Of a stretch of DNA of 64,000 nucleotides, positions 63,934-64,000 are shown piece by piece; position 1 is the first letter of the stretch, and each line of letters begins with the position of its first letter. The notes under the pieces are model-generated. The model was not told the DNA's origin. It saw only the letters and a program-made list of their open reading frames with translations, and did no database searches. Origin of the DNA: Bacteroidales bacterium (GTDB lineage: Bacteria; Bacteroidota; Bacteroidia; Bacteroidales; Paludibacteraceae); assembly GCA_015061145.1 (NCBI GenBank), contig SUXD01000006.1, forward strand, positions 36,932-100,931, given 5' to 3'. Made by a program: the position numbers and the translations under genes.

Positions 63934-64000
63934 CACTCGCTTTTGAAAAAAGAGCGGCCTCGCGAGAGAGGCGAAAAAAAAGTTTGAAATTTTTTCCTGA

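Noticed and set aside
1..64000. Search by eye for tRNA or rRNA genes and insertion sequences
   Set aside because: No cloverleaf-like sequence, rRNA core sequence or transposase was recognised; only a promoter and leader suggestive of rRNA lie at the right edge. A tRNA could still be missed without a covariance search.

Overview
The window looks like chromosomal DNA of an anaerobic Bacteroidota of the order Bacteroidales. The evidence is: promoters of the TTTG-N19/20-TAnnTTTG type in front of several genes; an almost complete lack of Shine-Dalgarno sequences; lipoproteins with acidic residues after the lipobox cysteine; a type IX secretion (T9SS) C-terminal sorting domain; and Bacteroidales-typical families such as DUF6089, PCMD-domain proteins, a DoxX/BT_3928-like protein and a two-domain DUF1599 protein. 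I cannot assign a family or genus.

Layout. (1) 1-15230, minus strand: the division and cell wall (dcw) cluster, transcribed right to left as rsmH-ftsL-ftsI-murE-mraY-[PD-(D/E)XK nuclease]-murD-ftsW-murG-[vsr]-murC-ftsQ-ftsA-ftsZ, with ftsZ cut by the window edge. Two different Vsr/DUF559-like nuclease genes sit inside it, mraZ is missing, and a 19-bp-arm palindrome abuts the rsmH start. (2) 15377-19113, minus: folK, purE, an EEP-family membrane protein and two rhomboid proteases in overlapping frames. (3) 19308-24997, plus: HU, argS, a SpmA/SpmB-type membrane protein, a structured AT-rich spacer, a small HTH protein, two small envelope proteins and ybeY. (4) 25192-33765, plus: an envelope biogenesis block (DUF6089, uppS, bamA, two skp/ompH genes, murI), then a stand-alone trpB2 and a membrane protein with a Cys/His tail. 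(5) 34024-46300, minus: an SLC13/DASS transporter, a 2555-residue T9SS-exported repeat protein (Fn3 alternating with a second beta-sandwich), a calycin-like lipoprotein, a beta-barrel and a PCMD lipoprotein. (6) 46545-48463, minus: purC and phoH. (7) 48643-55612, plus: a divergent Mur ligase, a PepSY-like protein, aminopeptidase P, a frameshifted thioredoxin-like gene, a DUF1599 protein and a DoxX-like protein; then tpiA. (8) 56526-63812, plus: a sulfate activation and sulfotransfer locus, cysQ-cysC, then cysD-cysN-sulfotransferase-PCMD protein-Omp85-like barrel. (9) The right edge holds a near-consensus promoter and leader that probably serves a stable RNA operon outside the window.

How it fits together: most of the window serves the envelope. 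The dcw cluster, murI, uppS and the extra Mur ligase make peptidoglycan precursors (MurE carries the DNPR motif of meso-DAP enzymes), and bamA with two skp genes builds the outer membrane. The most distinctive unit is the sulfation locus. CysD/N and CysC would make PAPS, the sulfotransferase would use it, and CysQ would clear the PAP by-product; no cysH-type PAPS reductase or sulfite reductase is present. This points to sulfonation of an acceptor molecule rather than cysteine synthesis, with two envelope proteins translationally coupled downstream. The gene set resembles the sterol-sulfonating locus I remember from Bacteroides thetaiotaomicron; the acceptor here cannot be read from the sequence.
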